From an uncultured Rhizobiaceae group bacterium (lineage in GTDB: Bacteria > Pseudomonadota > Alphaproteobacteria > Rhizobiales > Rhizobiaceae): a stretch of 64,000 bases of DNA. Positions 63,810 through 64,000 of this stretch are shown in pieces (position 1 is the stretch's first letter; each line of letters begins with the position of its first letter). The stretch covers positions 248,001-312,000 of the forward strand of contig CANMVS010000003.1 of the NCBI GenBank assembly GCA_947501445.1. The letters run 5' to 3'. Made by a program: the position numbers and the translations under genes. The notes under the pieces are model-generated. The model was not told where the DNA came from. It made no database searches and saw only the letters and a list, made by a program, of their open reading frames with translations.

Positions 63810-64000
63810 TTGAGTATTCTCGTGGAGCCCGGAACATCAAGCGAGAATGCCGGAATGTCGACGAGAAAAGATTCCCCGTTCTGTCGCTCCATGCGGTATT
63901 GGCCAACCATAACACCCGATGATGTGTCCAGCGGGCAGCCGGATGAATACTCAAACTGTTCGCCAGGCTCCAATACCGGCTGCTTGCCAACGACACCCTC
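63806..64000 (-). CDS. apaG: ApaG, C-terminal part (5' end beyond window)
   Basis: 65 codons enter from the right edge: [54 protein letters not shown] is the conserved ApaG/DUF525 C-terminus (G.QP.L.PG..F.Y.SG..L.T..G.M.G.Y.M). A fibronectin-type fold protein linked to Co2+ tolerance and Mg2+ homeostasis in enterobacteria. Its stop (63806-63808) overlaps the trkH TTG start. Confidence 0.92.
   Translation of the reverse strand, partial: EGVVGKQPVLEPGEQFEYSSGCPLDTSSGVMVGQYRMERQNGESFLVDIPAFSLDVPGSTRILN

Overview
The window reads as chromosomal DNA of an alphaproteobacterium, most likely of the order Hyphomicrobiales (rhizobial/marine Hoeflea- or Ahrensia-like). Reasons: a gcrA cell-cycle regulator, a phoR-pstSCAB-phoU-phoB operon with long alphaproteobacterial PstC and PstA proteins, a tctDE/tctCBA locus, and at least five copies of a ~100-bp intergenic repeat of two palindromes that resembles the RIME elements of rhizobia. 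Genus and species cannot be read from the sequence alone. Nearly all the DNA is coding.

Layout. (1) 1-8,673, minus strand: pfaD followed by the first ~2,360 residues of a PfaA-type polyunsaturated fatty acid synthase (KS - MAT - seven tandem ACPs - KR, leaving the window inside the KR). (2) 8,690-10,850: AT-rich promoter region, a degraded RIME-like copy, two small ORFs, gene debris and tRNA-Thr(CGU). (3) 10,851-13,471: LacI regulator, a ClpP paralogue and an ArsR-SRPBCC pair. (4) 13,663-21,157: a sugar-acid island. L-idonate 5-dehydrogenase, a gluconate 5-dehydrogenase-like SDR, gluconokinase and 6-phosphogluconate dehydrogenase make a complete route L-idonate -> 5-ketogluconate -> gluconate -> 6-phosphogluconate -> ribulose-5-phosphate; an SMP-30 lactonase, a 2-hydroxyacid dehydrogenase, a 3-hydroxyisobutyrate dehydrogenase-type enzyme and a GlcG-like protein accompany it. 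(5) 21,223-23,301: a membrane-anchored patatin-like lipase, a 391-bp MITE-like element with 31-bp inverted termini, and a frameshifted, internally deleted pseudogene copy of the lipase. (6) 23,493-31,654: a second LacI regulator and two consecutive CUT2-type ABC sugar transporters. Six LacI-type operators (consensus TGTTATCGSTAACA) tie regions 3, 4 and 6 into one regulon.

(7) 31,724-34,971: nitronate monooxygenase-like enzyme, an anchored hypothetical protein and polyphosphate kinase 2. (8) 35,208-43,063: the complete phosphate uptake and signalling operon, with a PHO box before pstS and a strong terminator hairpin between pstS and pstC. (9) 43,092-44,649: a MarR regulator with a Tat-type nitroreductase and a 40-bp palindromic operator. 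(10) 44,889-52,654: a TctD/TctE two-component system, a divergent periplasmic binding protein, the tripartite tricarboxylate transporter tctCBA and an AbrB-family membrane protein. (11) 52,820-57,260: gcrA, argD, argF and hslO (Hsp33). (12) 57,490-64,000: an RND efflux pair preceded by an isolated 21-bp palindrome, trkH and the 3' end of apaG.

The most unusual content is the PUFA-synthase locus in an alphaproteobacterium, with pfaD first and seven highly similar ACPs, followed by the idonate/gluconate regulon with two transporters and the lipase pseudogene/MITE scar. I found no CRISPR array, no intact transposase, no prophage and no rRNA.
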